Positions 21,965 through 33,100 of a stretch of 64,000 nucleotides of DNA are shown in pieces. Positions within the stretch are counted from its first letter, which is position 1, and the number at the start of each line of letters is the position of its first letter. A program made the translations under genes and the position numbers. Source of the stretch: Powellomyces hirtus (Eukaryota > Chytridiomycota > Chytridiomycetes > Spizellomycetales > Powellomycetaceae). The stretch spans positions 1,178,001-1,242,000 of the forward strand of contig JAHLKG010000004.1 of assembly GCA_025526995.1 (NCBI GenBank). The letters run 5' to 3'. Below the pieces are notes generated by a model. That model was not told where the DNA came from. It saw only the letters and a program-made list of their open reading frames with translations, and searched no databases.

Positions 21965-22080
21965 TTACCGGTAGGGCTGCGCCGCCCCTTACGATTGGCT
22001 GCCTGAATGGGAGCGCAACCGACGCGTCCCAAAGTCTTAGCTTTTATCACAACGAATGCACCGATCACTTATGAAGAAAC

Positions 22081-25000
22081 ATGATGGGGGGTTCGGTAAC
22101 AGAAGTATCAACACACGGGGGAGACTCTCTGTCTCCAGAATCACAGCAATTGTATGAGGATGTCATACAGGTTTGTGAGAGAGGTTCTATTATTCTCTAT
22201 TGCATGCTCGTTTGTCTTTCGAGACGCAACGCATTGACCGGATTTCCTTTCACCCCAGGCGCTGCAACGGGACGTCAACATACTGTCGGAGCAAACATCG
22301 GATCGTTTATCCAAACGCCGCTCGCTGGATCATATTAAAAAGGAAATATTTGGAAAGAACCTCACGAAAGATCGTGTGGTGCTCCGCCATGTGTTCCAAG
22401 TCCTTTACAAACCTCTCCTACGATGTATCGCGGACAACGTGGAGAACTGCAGGGAAAACAGCATAGGAATAATTGTCAAGTATGTGCAGATGTGCACGCC
22501 AACGTACCACTGGAGTACATTTCCTGTGCCGCATGTGCCCAGGATATCTTCTGATTGCCCCGACCCCGTGTCTCAGTGTTCATCTGTAGCTAACGAATGT
22601 GTGCTGTTTATAGCTTCGCTGAGTCCATGGACGATGTGACCCCTTTCCTGCAGTACATTGTGCCTGCAATAGTGGCCCGGTTGGATCAGCCGGAGATTGT
22701 GGAGCCCGCCGAAGAGATCCGTTTGGCGTTGATTCAAGCGCTCTCGTGCTTGATCCGCTTGTCAGAGTCAAGATACAGCCCGTTTGTGGAAGAGACAGTG
22801 AAGGTTCTTCAAAAGACATTCCAAGATCCGTTCCCTGATGTCAAGAAGGTATGGGTTCATCTGATGTTCGGAGGGACATGATCCATTTGCATGACATTGC
22901 AACATTTTCAGGAATCTTGCAAGGTTGTGATGGAGCTTGCGAAACACTGCTCTAGGGCATTGGCTTATCACGGCGCCGTGGTTGCCAAAGCGATAATACC
23001 GGCACTTCAGCATCGTCATTCTACTGTTCGCTGCTTAGGGATTCAGGTACGACACCTCTAAATCTATCTACGGCAATCATTAAGACTTCGTTCACTGCAG
23101 GCTATTCGAGATGCGATCATTGTCGATGCATCAGCATTAGAAGATATTCTCGTCCCGTTGCGGCAGCTAACTCTGGACAAGTCTCAGGTTGTTCGTGAGT
23201 GTCTTTACTCCACAGCAGGCGACTGGTTGCTCAAGCTACCAGATCGCTGGAGCCTGGGTTACAAGATCCTGCCACTCCTGTTGGCCGGCTTGACCGACGA
23301 TATTCCAAAGTCCATCACGATCTGTGAACAATATATGGATAACGTTGGGAAGTTGTATGAAGAAGAATGGAATGATCGCTTGAAGGACGAGATGGACTAC
23401 GCGGAAGACGGGTCTGGGGGTAAGGACTATCGTAGAGATTTCTCAGTGAGGGGACCGGAGGGATCCGTCCAGACTATTTACATTTCTCTGATAGACAGAC
23501 CTCGGGTAGGCTGCCGCCACTTTGCCCGCGAAAATACACAAAAGATTGTCAATCAGATGCTGGAAGGGATGGCAGATTGGAATGTGGAGGTTCGAATAAA
23601 GTCAACTCAGATATTGACAACCTTCATTCGATACGGAGAGGACAAGATCACAGGATACACTGGGGTGATTTTGCCAGCGCTCTACAAAGCTCTGGCTGGT
23701 GACGAGGCGGCAGTAGCTGCTAAGGTACATCAGAGTTATCTATTCCCTAGTGTCATTAACAACCTGCGAACCTTGACTCGTTCTCTAGGCTTCGAATGTT
23801 GCTGAACTCATTGGGCAGTACGTGAAACCGGCCGTGTATTTGGAAGTGATTACTCCGGCTTTGATAGCAGGAGGTGGGGGATCAACTCAACATCGTCTGG
23901 GATGTCTGAGGACACTAGCAGGCATTTTACACGGAACGCCGGCGTCGCGACTCGCCAATATCTTCTTGCAAAGATTAACTCATTCGTTACACGATCGAGA
24001 GTTGATGAACAATGAGAACACCGGCATCTTGGCTGAAGTCGCTGGCGTTGCAGCGGAGTTGGCTAGACTACTCTGGGCCACTGCCGTCCCGGGAGGACAG
24101 GCGTCTCAGGAAGTCTCGGATGAAACAAGACAGACCGGATTTGAACTGTTTGTTGTTTTGGCCCACCTGCACAGTGTCAATCAAAGCGATGGTGTGCCTG
24201 AGAGTGCCATGCTGAAACAAAGGTGTTCAGAGGCATTCAGCATCATGGCAGTGGCTCACGGGTTTTCTTCCATGGAGGACCTGTATGGTTTCTATTTCGA
24301 CTCTCTGTTGGAGCGCCTTCTGGCGACTGAGGAAAAATGGACTCGATATTCCCCGGAACTTCGCTTGCTCAAGACCTTGATGTCCTTAGCTGGTGCAGTT
24401 CTTGGCCAGCGACTGGATGTTATTGTTCCCCTTTTCGCGCGAATGTCCGCAATTGAAAATGACGTTGAAGTGAGAGAAATGGTCCTGGACGTTTTGCTAC
24501 CCCTCCTCTGCTCTCGACCTACCCCCCTGAACTCGACTTCAAAACTTCCTGAGCACGGACTTGCAATTCTTACCAATATAATACTCATCAATGGAGTCTG
24601 GCGGCCTGGTCGAAAGTTTGCCACATTACGCGGAAAGACCATCAAGACCCTTCTGGCAATGCTTGACAGTGCCCACTCGACAGAAAATTGTATTGGCCTG
24701 TTGCACATCAAGGATCTCAGTGGAATATGGGAGTCTCATCTGCTGAATCTCTTGATAAGCACTTTGGAGGACGACGACGTGGGTGTGAGGAAAGACACAC
24801 TGAGTGTCATTGACTGCTTACTGTCGAGCATGGATTTTGATGGTACGTCTGTTGCAATTGGTAGGCACCAAACTGATATTAATCTCATGGATGATCAGCC
24901 AATACTTTCAAGAAGCTTTATCCAGAGCTTCTGAAACGGCTTGACGATGCTGACGATGATGTGCGATTATCAACTGCACGGGTGTGGAAGCGTTTCTTTG

Positions 25001-25431
25001 AAGCAGCACATACATGGCAGATGCGAATGGGTCCTTACCAAAGCGCGGCGGGGTCGGCCACCACAGTGTTGGTCGATGAGACAGGGCAAATCGTTCAAGA
25101 CTCTCAAGGCAACAGTGTGTTGCTTGAAGTGCGGTTGGACGATGTTCATTGGACCGCGATGATCAAGGGACTGACAATACACATGGACGACACAAATGCC
25201 GAGTTACAGGTATTTATCAGGAATGAATATTGCGTTGACCCATGCAACGTGATAAATTGACTCGATGCACAAATTTTCTAGCAAGCGGTATTCACATCTC
25301 TACAAGCTTCAGTTGCTCTCGCATCCCCAGACCTATTACGAGAACATTTCACCATGGCGCGGGGCAGACATCGGTCTCCTCGTTTCCTCGATGCACTTTT
25401 GAGTCAGATTCCGAATCCGGTCAGCACGTAA
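22081..25431 (+). CDS. DNAAF5: Dynein axonemal assembly factor 5 (HEATR2)
   Basis: Cytoplasmic HEAT-repeat factor that helps pre-assemble axonemal dynein arms (known in animals and algae). Starts MMGGSVTEVS at 22081; exons then give a segment with LDHIKKEIFGKNLTKDR and VLRHVFQVLYKPLLRCIADN, repeated HEAT helices (DQPEIVEPAEEIRLALIQAL; SLGYKILPLLLAGLTDDIP), the family block VYLEVITPALIAGGG with HRLGCLRTLAG, and a C-terminal part with DLLREHFTMARGRHRSPRFL. The last frame ends at TAA 25429-25431. About nine exons. The HEATR2-type conserved block and overall length fit well. Its presence marks a flagellated organism and it shares a pathway with the dynein heavy chain at 35.6-48.9 kb. Confidence 0.86.
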
Positions 25432-25809
25432 ATGTGCTCGTCAGCATGAAGTTAGCCCGATAGACATCTTGGCCTCTGCCACACACGAGCTTCTCAGCGC
25501 GGGCTCTAATAGCTACTGTACAAATCCAACTACAATGTCTTATCGAAGGGATTTCGAGTCCCGCTTATTTAACTGTGTCAAGAAAGAGATTTTGCTGCAG
25601 ATTTCCGCTGCAGGCAGGATGTTTACAACACGAATCCAATTTTGCCACAAGGCCTAGACGACGCTTACCCGCTTCGTTTTCTGACGCGGCCTCCAGTTCA
25701 TAAGATCTGACATCATGCGATTTTCCTTGGACCACCAGCTTGAACGCGTTGCTCTTCTTGGTGGATTTACATGATATGACTGAATTGATGTGATGTGATG
25801 CCTAGATTT
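25432..25809. other. Convergent 3' region
   Basis: 378 bp between the DNAAF5 and SIN1 stops. No gene supported; probably the two 3' untranslated regions. Confidence 0.4.
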
Positions 25810-28307
25810 CTAGTTAGTTTCCCGAGCAATGGTAAACAAGTCGCCTGTGATATTCTGCCTTACAGTTTTCATGGTGTCGAAAATCTGTTTGTTTTCGCCA
25901 ACCATTATGTGAATGTAATCGCCATCGATGGTAAGGAGTCGCTCATACGTCCGGCCCATGAATGATTTGAGCACCACGCTATATTGCTGATGCAACATGT
26001 CATGAATAAAGATACTCAAGCAGCAGGAGATGTGGGCAGGCGTTGCCAGACTTACTTTATACATGGAAGTATATTCATCTGGCTCAATGAAGCGGGGTTG
26101 ATCTTCGATGTCATGTTTCTCATCTGGAGGCCGCAGAAACACATCCCCAGCTGAAACCACATAGTAAGGAGCCGGACGCCAATGCTTTGTTCATTCTGAC
26201 CATAATGCTCACCTCCTCCTCCTGCCCGCTTCAAGATGCACAGTTCTGACACCCTCAATTGATCCAGGGTCTTGTCCAGCGGCACGTCAGTTTGAGTATC
26301 TGCCATCTTAAAGATATATTTGCTGGGATCGTATTTCCGTTTCCTGCAGATCTGTTCAAAGACTTCCGCAAGCGGTATGTTTGACGCCACAGGCATCGTG
26401 GTCGTTTGCTTGACTTCAATTGTTGAGTAAAGGTGAACCTTCAGGAACACTGTTGTCGCTGTTGGATTCGCCGCGGGGGATGAGGGGCCCAGCAAGCTTA
26501 ACGTTGATGACGTGGCCGCTTTTCGTGCATTGCTGTCGTGTTGTTTTACTTTGGTGCGCAAGTTTTTGAAATGTTAATGAGGGCTCTCTGATTATGAAGG
26601 GTAAGGATCCTGCGCAACCCACTTTGATCTGGAGAAGCTTCGCAGAGTGCGAATTGATCGAAGGCAAACTTGGAGATTTTCCGTGTACGTTCGAGAGCTA
26701 GAGAGGGGTCAGATGCCTTTCTTTTGACCGTGGGCCTTGCAGTTCCGGAGCAGAATAACTAACCCGGGAAGTCATCATCGATAGTACCGTCATCTTCCAC
26801 AATTCGCATATTCCACATCTTGATATCGCGCAAGTCCTCAGGAATGGTGGGTTGCCGACCTTCTCCCCAATACTCGTATAGCGCGTATCCTATCACTTCC
26901 TCGACGCTAGCATCTCGAAGGACGCTCAAGCTTAGAGGTACTTCTGGCTCCTCGCTGATGGGCAGATATATTTTGAGTTTGATGGGCTGAGGATCCCCCT
27001 TGCCGGACTATGATATTTTTGACTTAGTTTCGAAAATCAGTCGGCATTTCATACGTGTGGCACTCACAAAGAAGCTATAGTCCTTCCCGAACGGATTATC
27101 GGATCGACTTTGTTCGTTGAACAGGGAAGTAAGTGCAGATATTGTCTTCGTGCCGAGCTCATACCGAGAGCGTCGTCTAGAGTCATTATCATTTGCTTGC
27201 TTTAGAACTGGGAGCCTGGTCTTTACAAAGAGATTCTCCGCAGGGACCGGAACTGGTTCCGGAATGATCGACATCGTAGCATCCTTGTCGTTCTTGGAGC
27301 GACTGTGTGGAGGTCGCCCTTTACGTCCCAACCGGTCTTTTGAAGACGCCGGGCGCCGTCTTGGTGAGTCACTATCTCGACTTGATGTACGTCCTGATCT
27401 ATCTTGTCCTGAACCAACACGACGGCGTTGTCCTCGCGGTGACCGTTTGGATGAGGGAGAACTCTTGCTAGCAGACAGGTAGTCAATATCATCCAGAGCA
27501 AAAAGTGCACGTTTTTGGACCTATTGCGGTGAAACGGTACCTGGCGCGCGTCGCACGTTCAGCAGGTTGTGGCGGAACAGCTGTATGATCGTCCTGTTTC
27601 TGATCCGAGGCAGCGGACGCATCCGCAGCTCTATCAGCTGCACTCTCTTTCGTTGAGCCAACATGGGAGGAGTTCGTGTCGATCTCTCCCTGTGATTGTT
27701 GCATTTGGTGCAGCCGCAACTTGAGTTGTTCGATCGTGGCCAGGCGTTGCTGATGATTCCCATTTGCGAGTGCTTCGTGCGTTTCCGCTGTCACGAAGTC
27801 CAGCGGGGCATCCTTGGCGCCGATGGAAGACTTTCTTATTGGTGGTCGTGCTGGTTGTGGATCCTTCTCCGCGCCGCCTGCCGGTGGCGCCTTTTCGTCG
27901 GCCTCCCGTACTACACCGTGCTGTTCGCTTGCTTTCCCGGGTCGTTTAGCACGGCGAAAGCTGCTTCGCGTCTGTGTACCATCAGAGGGCTGACGATTTT
28001 GGCCAGCGCTAAAGCTAATTTCACTACGAAATGGCGAACGCAACGCGCGGCCGCGAGGCTGCGCTGCGGATCCCTCCGAGGCTCTCGAGCCCGCCCGAGT
28101 GGCTGACCAGCTAATGTACTCATTATCTGTCGTTGCTGACGGAGAGATAATGCGCTCGGACAAACTGTCGGCTGTCGCAAGGATTGACAGCCGCATCTGG
28201 TAGATCTATTTCGAGCGAAAAAAAAGGTCAGCGTGTTCGGCCCATCAATAGGCCGCTAGTGGTAAAGTGTGCCTTGCCAGATACTCAGCGTCCGTTATCA
28301 ACGACAT
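25810..28307 (-). CDS. AVO1: TORC2 subunit SIN1/Avo1
   Basis: Scaffold subunit of TOR complex 2 that recruits substrate kinases (Ypk/Akt) to membranes. Parts in order: N-terminus MSLITDAEYL (28307-28278) joined to MRLSILATADSLSERIIS through a probable GC-AG intron (28197-28277); a disordered Ser/Arg/Pro-rich stretch; the CRIM domain (LTSLFNEQSRSDNPFGKDYS, a segment with PQPIKLKIYLPIS and then LRDASVEEVIGYALYEYWGE); a Ras-binding-like domain (ICRKRKYDPSKYIFKMADTQ and LCILKRAGGG); and the C-terminal PH domain with RLLTIDGDYIHIM and NITGDLFTIARE. All match Sin1 proteins. Stop TAG 25810-25812. At least five introns; the one at the 5' end is the only non-GT donor I had to invoke in this window. 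Confidence 0.88.
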
Positions 28308-28608
28308 TTGAGGATGCTGCGGGTTGCTTTTACGAGAAGTTTGTTCTAGTTTGGCGATACGTCGACGACGACGCGCTGGAATGGAAGTGGGGCGCCGGAG
28401 GTTTGGAGTGGCTCAGCCGAGTCGCGTTGCGTAAGCATTAGAGGCTTGGAATCGGCCACCAAATTGCACACGTTCATCAATCCCCGCCGCTCCATCTTTT
28501 TGATTGCACATTCACCACCGTTTTTAAAGGTATAGAGTTTTGGAAGAAACGTAAGTACAGTGCAAATAGATAAATCAAAAAAGAGTGAGAATGAAAAGCT
28601 GCGCGAAG
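28308..28608. other. SIN1 upstream region
   Basis: About 300 bp between the SIN1 start and the stop of the next minus-strand gene. No gene seen; likely SIN1 promoter and leader. Confidence 0.35.
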
Positions 28609-29490
28609 CTACCGCCCAATTGTCTCAGTAACCCTAGCTGCGAAGGGGTGGCTATCAAAGTGATCCTTCATGAAATGATTTTCAAAACGTTTATCGCTGG
28701 AAGGATTCCCATTAGAGTCCAAATCTTCTAGCCCAAGCAGATCATTGCTGAAATCATTCTCTCGGACTAAGCACGGATCATCCCAGCTTCCCAGCGAGAT
28801 TGAACCATCGATGCCGTCGCGTCGCCATCGGTCCCCGTCGGCGTTGATAAAGTCTTCATGTCGGTTCCTTTGCGTGCCAGCATCTTGCTGAGAAGCGTGA
28901 ATTGCCCGCAGCCGACCGGATGAAGAAGGAAAGCTAAAGCGGCGGATTGGGATATCATGCAGGTCCCCCCAAGCTGTTGTGGAACCATTACGGTGTGACC
29001 GCGATTCTGTCGAGCTGTAGTTTAGTAGCTCATCTTCGGATCCATGGACGAGTAGAGCGCCTGAATTGCGGTGCTGCGCTGCTCCATTTTCGGTCCTGGT
29101 ATCCGTAAAGAAGCCCGCCAGAACGGCATTTGCGATTCGTTCCGAATACTGCTGATACCAGGATTGCAGACTGTCAATCTCATCTCTCACATTAGAAAGA
29201 TCTCGTTGAATCCTGTCTCGCATGGCATCGACACTTTGCAGAGTCGGAAGAACGTCGTCGACTAGCTGATGTAGACATTCTTCTTCAGCATCGCCATTGT
29301 CGAGGTCCAGAAAAACCGTAAGTTCTGCTGAGTGTAGGGGCGTATGTGCGGCAGCCGCATCCGCGTGGACCACCGCATCGTGGCCATTTTCGATTTGTAG
29401 CAAATTACGGGTCCGAATCCAAGGCGCAAGAGTAGAGTTTTCCATCAATCTAGTTGGAATAGAGTTCCCGGCATTCGCAGAGGAGACCAT
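28609..29490 (-). CDS. Hypothetical coiled-coil protein
   Basis: A single open frame of 293 residues from ATG 29490. I recognise no family. Residues about 50-120 look like a helical coiled coil (HQLVDDVLPTLQSVDAMRD, then DLSNVRDEIDSLQSWYQQYS), followed by a hydrophilic tail with Ser/Arg/Asp-rich segments and a possible SFPSSSGRLRAIHAS phosphosite region. The uninterrupted length and protein-like composition support a real gene. Divergent with the vigilin gene over a 698-bp gap. Confidence 0.55.
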   Translation of the reverse strand: MVSSANAGNSIPTRLMENSTLAPWIRTRNLLQIENGHDAVVHADAAAAHTPLHSAELTVFLDLDNGDAEEECLHQLVDDVLPTLQSVDAMRDRIQRDLSNVRDEIDSLQSWYQQYSERIANAVLAGFFTDTRTENGAAQHRNSGALLVHGSEDELLNYSSTESRSHRNGSTTAWGDLHDIPIRRFSFPSSSGRLRAIHASQQDAGTQRNRHEDFINADGDRWRRDGIDGSISLGSWDDPCLVRENDFSNDLLGLEDLDSNGNPSSDKRFENHFMKDHFDSHPFAARVTETIGR

Positions 29491-30188
29491 AGACAGTGAG
29501 CGCTCGAAGACACAACAACGAATTGAACAATTTGACCAGGATAGAGACGCCCGGCGGGCCGTAGTGAGCGGCAGCAGTTATTTATCATCTGCCGTTCTGT
29601 CTGGCGCCACATTCCGTCAACATGTCCATCATTGGGCAAGCGTCACGCAGCTCACTCGCTCTTGCTAAGAAAGGGCACAGACTTTGTCGGGCATTGGGTC
29701 CCGATTTAGACGAAAACATAAACGCGTGTGTTTTGCACACTCGATATGGGATTCCGTGCGTAAGCAGGCTTGCAAGTTTCATTTGTCTCAATTAGGACGT
29801 CGGTGCGGTTGAGAGACGCGGCTTTTGGCCCCAAGCAGATCCAACCAGCAACACCCCCCCCCCCCCCCCCCCCCCCGTCCTCTCGCCGACAGTTCAGCGC
29901 TACTTTCGTTTGCCGCTCTGTCATTCGCCTGTCTCTGTTGCACCAGGACGGACAACAACCTTCGCCAGCTACAACCACCTCGTTTTGTCCGGCTGTGTTC
30001 TGGAAACACACGTTTGGAAACTTAGTGTGTCAGCGGAAACGTGACATTTCATTGTCAGATCATACTTCTCGCAAGCTGCACCCTATAGGTCAGTGCTGAT
30101 TGACGCAATTCGCAGCCGTTCAGTCCGTCGTATAGACTAAACGCCGAACGCGTTTGCGCTCTCCCCTTACAAACAGATAGTCGTCAAC
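29491..30188. promoter_or_regulatory. Divergent intergenic region with poly-C tract
   Basis: 698 bp between the coiled-coil gene (-) and vigilin (+). It holds a run of 23 C (29854-29876). Frames crossing it translate to poly-Pro or poly-Gly and are artefacts. It presumably has both promoters; no clear TATA box seen. Confidence 0.5.
29854..29876 (+). repeat. Poly-C homopolymer, 23 bases
   Basis: Uninterrupted C23 (G23 on the other strand). Long C runs are rare in fungal DNA and are prone to length error in sequencing. Confidence 0.9.
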
Positions 30189-33100
30189 ATGGATCTCGAC
30201 GCTAGCGGCTCCTTTCTAGATCAATTGCAGAACCAGCTGCACCCTGACTCAACTCCCGATAGCTCAAACACGTTGCAGTCATACCATGATCAGACAGTTG
30301 CAGAGAGTCCCGTCGACGAGCCCGTCGCCGCTTCTCCTCCCTCCGCACCAGTAAGCCAAGACTTGGACGTTTTCAGCGAGGAGTTGTTCCCTGCCCTGCC
30401 AACTGCAGCATCCGGGAAACACATGTCCAGCAGCTGGGCGCCAAGGGGTGCAACTGCTAGCAGTCGGGGTACCTCCGCTACCCCAGGTGCTCGCATCGGC
30501 GCCGTTTCTGCCGGAGGACTTCCCCGACCTCGCAAAGCAACGGAACGATTCGAGATCCCACCTCAGTTGCAGGTAAGCTTTGCACGCCTTGAAAATGACG
30601 GCATCGCGAAGTCACATTGACATATCCTGCGTGCGCGGCAGGCCAACTTGCAAAATGAGAAGGGAAAGCCGATCACGGCGGCATACGTGTGCAAGCAGAT
30701 CATGACAAGACTGGGAACGTCAGTGGATCTTTCCACTAACGCCAGGACTGGCTCTTTGACTATCATTATCAGCGGTAAACCTGAAGCTGTCAAGCAGACC
30801 AAGCGTGAAGTCATTAGCGCTCTCACTCTTCAGGTAAAAGGGGTGCTTGAATATGCGGCACAATCTCCGATCTCCGAACTACAGCTCATCTAGCCACTGC
30901 CACTGCTTCAAGCTGAAAGAGACCGTCAGCATTCCTATATCCGTCCGACCACATCTTGTTGGCAAAGCTGGAGCCAACATCAAAGCTTTGATGGCTCGTA
31001 CTCTGACGAAGATCGATATGCCACGCTCGGCTGATGAGGAACAGTCATCAGCTCCATCTGATGAGATTTTGGACGAAGAGCCAGAACAGGAGGTCGTAAT
31101 CATCGGTGACTATGAGGGCGTTGACGAGGCCAAGAAGGCAATCGAGGCACTGGTTGCTCAACGGGTGGGTTTCGGGATTCTTTGACCTTCCGCAACTTTG
31201 TCTCATTTCTATGGTTTTCAGACCAGTAAAAGAACGCTTCGCATGAATATCGAGCGGTCCTACTTCCCCTTCATATCTGGGCCCAATGGCTCGCAAGTAC
31301 AACTGTTGCAACTCGAGACGGAGACCCGAATCCATGTGCCTCCAATGATGTCTACAGGGGAAGGAAATTCTGCAGATATTCTCATTGTTGGGGAGCGATC
31401 AGCGGTTCTCTTGGCAGAAGAACGATTAAAAGCCATCTATGAAGACATAAAAAGGACTACCCGAACCTTGCAAATCCCCGTGAAGAAACGACAGCATCGG
31501 TTCATCATTGGTCCCAAGGGTTCCACTTTGCAGGAGATTCTGGAGAAGACCGGATGCCATGTGGAATTGCCGTCCACCACCGACCCGTCTGACACCGTGA
31601 CCATCAGAGGACCGGATAATATGCTGAGCACGGCTTTGCAGCTCGTGATTGAAAAGGTACACTATTGACTTGCCGTAGTAGGGACCTCAAAGTCTGTAAT
31701 ACTAATCACCTGGCTTTGCTTCTAGTCAAATTCTGTTGTTATTGATGAAGTTGATGTGGTAGAAACCATCGCCTCTTCCACCGATCCAGAGCTTTTCTTG
31801 CGTTTCGTCTACACCAAAGAACGTGCTCACCTGAAGGCCATTGAAACCACCCATAATGCCACCATCTTGCGGCAAAAGTCACAGAACGGATCATCGGTCC
31901 TGGAAGTGCAGGCAAAGATCAAAGCAGACGCTGATGCTGCAAGAGCTGCTCTCCATGAATGCATCAAAGAATGGGGAAATGAGTTGTGCTTTGGAGTTGT
32001 TGAAATTCCCAGCGGATTGCACAAATTTGTCATTGGTAAAGGAGGCCAAAACATTGTCAAAGTCAAAGCAAAGCCAGAGTGGGGAGGACGCTTAGTTGAC
32101 GTCGTCGTATCTCACGAGGCTGACGATTCTGACGAAGTCATCATCGTCGTCAAGAGGACACCGATTGGAAAAGGCGGATTGTCTACAAGTGACGAAGAAG
32201 GCCGTAGGCTAATTGAGAAGGTCAGGGAGGAGCTCGAAGCGCAGGCGACTACATTAGCAGACTTAATAACGGTCACGGCAAGCGTGGATGCCAAGTACCA
32301 TGGACGTCTCATTGGATCTGGTGGGGCTGCTTTGAAGGAGCTTTTGGAGTCATATGGAAATTCTGTCACCGTCAAGTTCCCGAAAGCCGATGACCTTACC
32401 AGTGAAAAAGCGCTGATCGGGAAGCCATTGGACGCCAATTCTATCTTGATCAAAGGCCCCAAAAAGATGGCCAATGAAGTTTTAGAAAAGCTTACGAAAC
32501 AAGTGGCCGAATGGCGCCACGTGGAATTGATGAGTAGCTTCTCCGAGACACTTCGTGTACCCAAAGGCTTGGGTAGACGGCTGGTCGGGAACGGCAAAGA
32601 CCTCAAGTGGGCGGTTACCGCGATCCGTGAGAAGATTGCATCCGGTGAAGTCCACAAGAGCAAGATAAACGAAAAGGAGCTCGCGCCCCCGACCTTGAAT
32701 CTGAGGGCAGAAGTAGACCCTGGAACCACGGAAGACGTTGTGACTCTATATGGTCCCAAGACAATTGTCGAACTCGCTCGGGGTGTACTGGAGGAGCGGG
32801 CTCAAAAGCTCGCGGATACGATTTCGGAGGAGCTGGATCTGTTCGCAGCGGTAAACAAAGCTGCGCAGCAACTTCTGGACGAAATGGGCGGAGACATTCA
32901 CCGCAAGGTTCTGCGGCGTGTTATCGGCAAAGAAGGGAAGGGAATAAAGAAGTTGAGCGACAAACACAGCGTCTACATCAAATTTGCGGACAGAAAGCAG
33001 AGGCAACGCAATGACAATGATGGTGACGACGACGACGATTCTAACGAGACAGATAGCTTGGAGCTTTCCGCCGGAAAAGTTGTGATCAAAGGCAGCAAAG

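Larger units (their letters stand above)
20430..22080. other. Gene-free stretch with a TIR element
   Basis: 1.65 kb without a supported gene. Short frames at 20623-20820 and 20741-21172 show no family features. From 21318 to 21964 the stretch is an inverted-repeat element (separate entry) that begins in a telomere-like TTAGGG repeat. Confidence 0.5.

Noticed and set aside
29770..30099. Frames reading poly-Pro or poly-Gly
   Set aside because: Made by the C23 tract; no start context or conserved sequence on either side.
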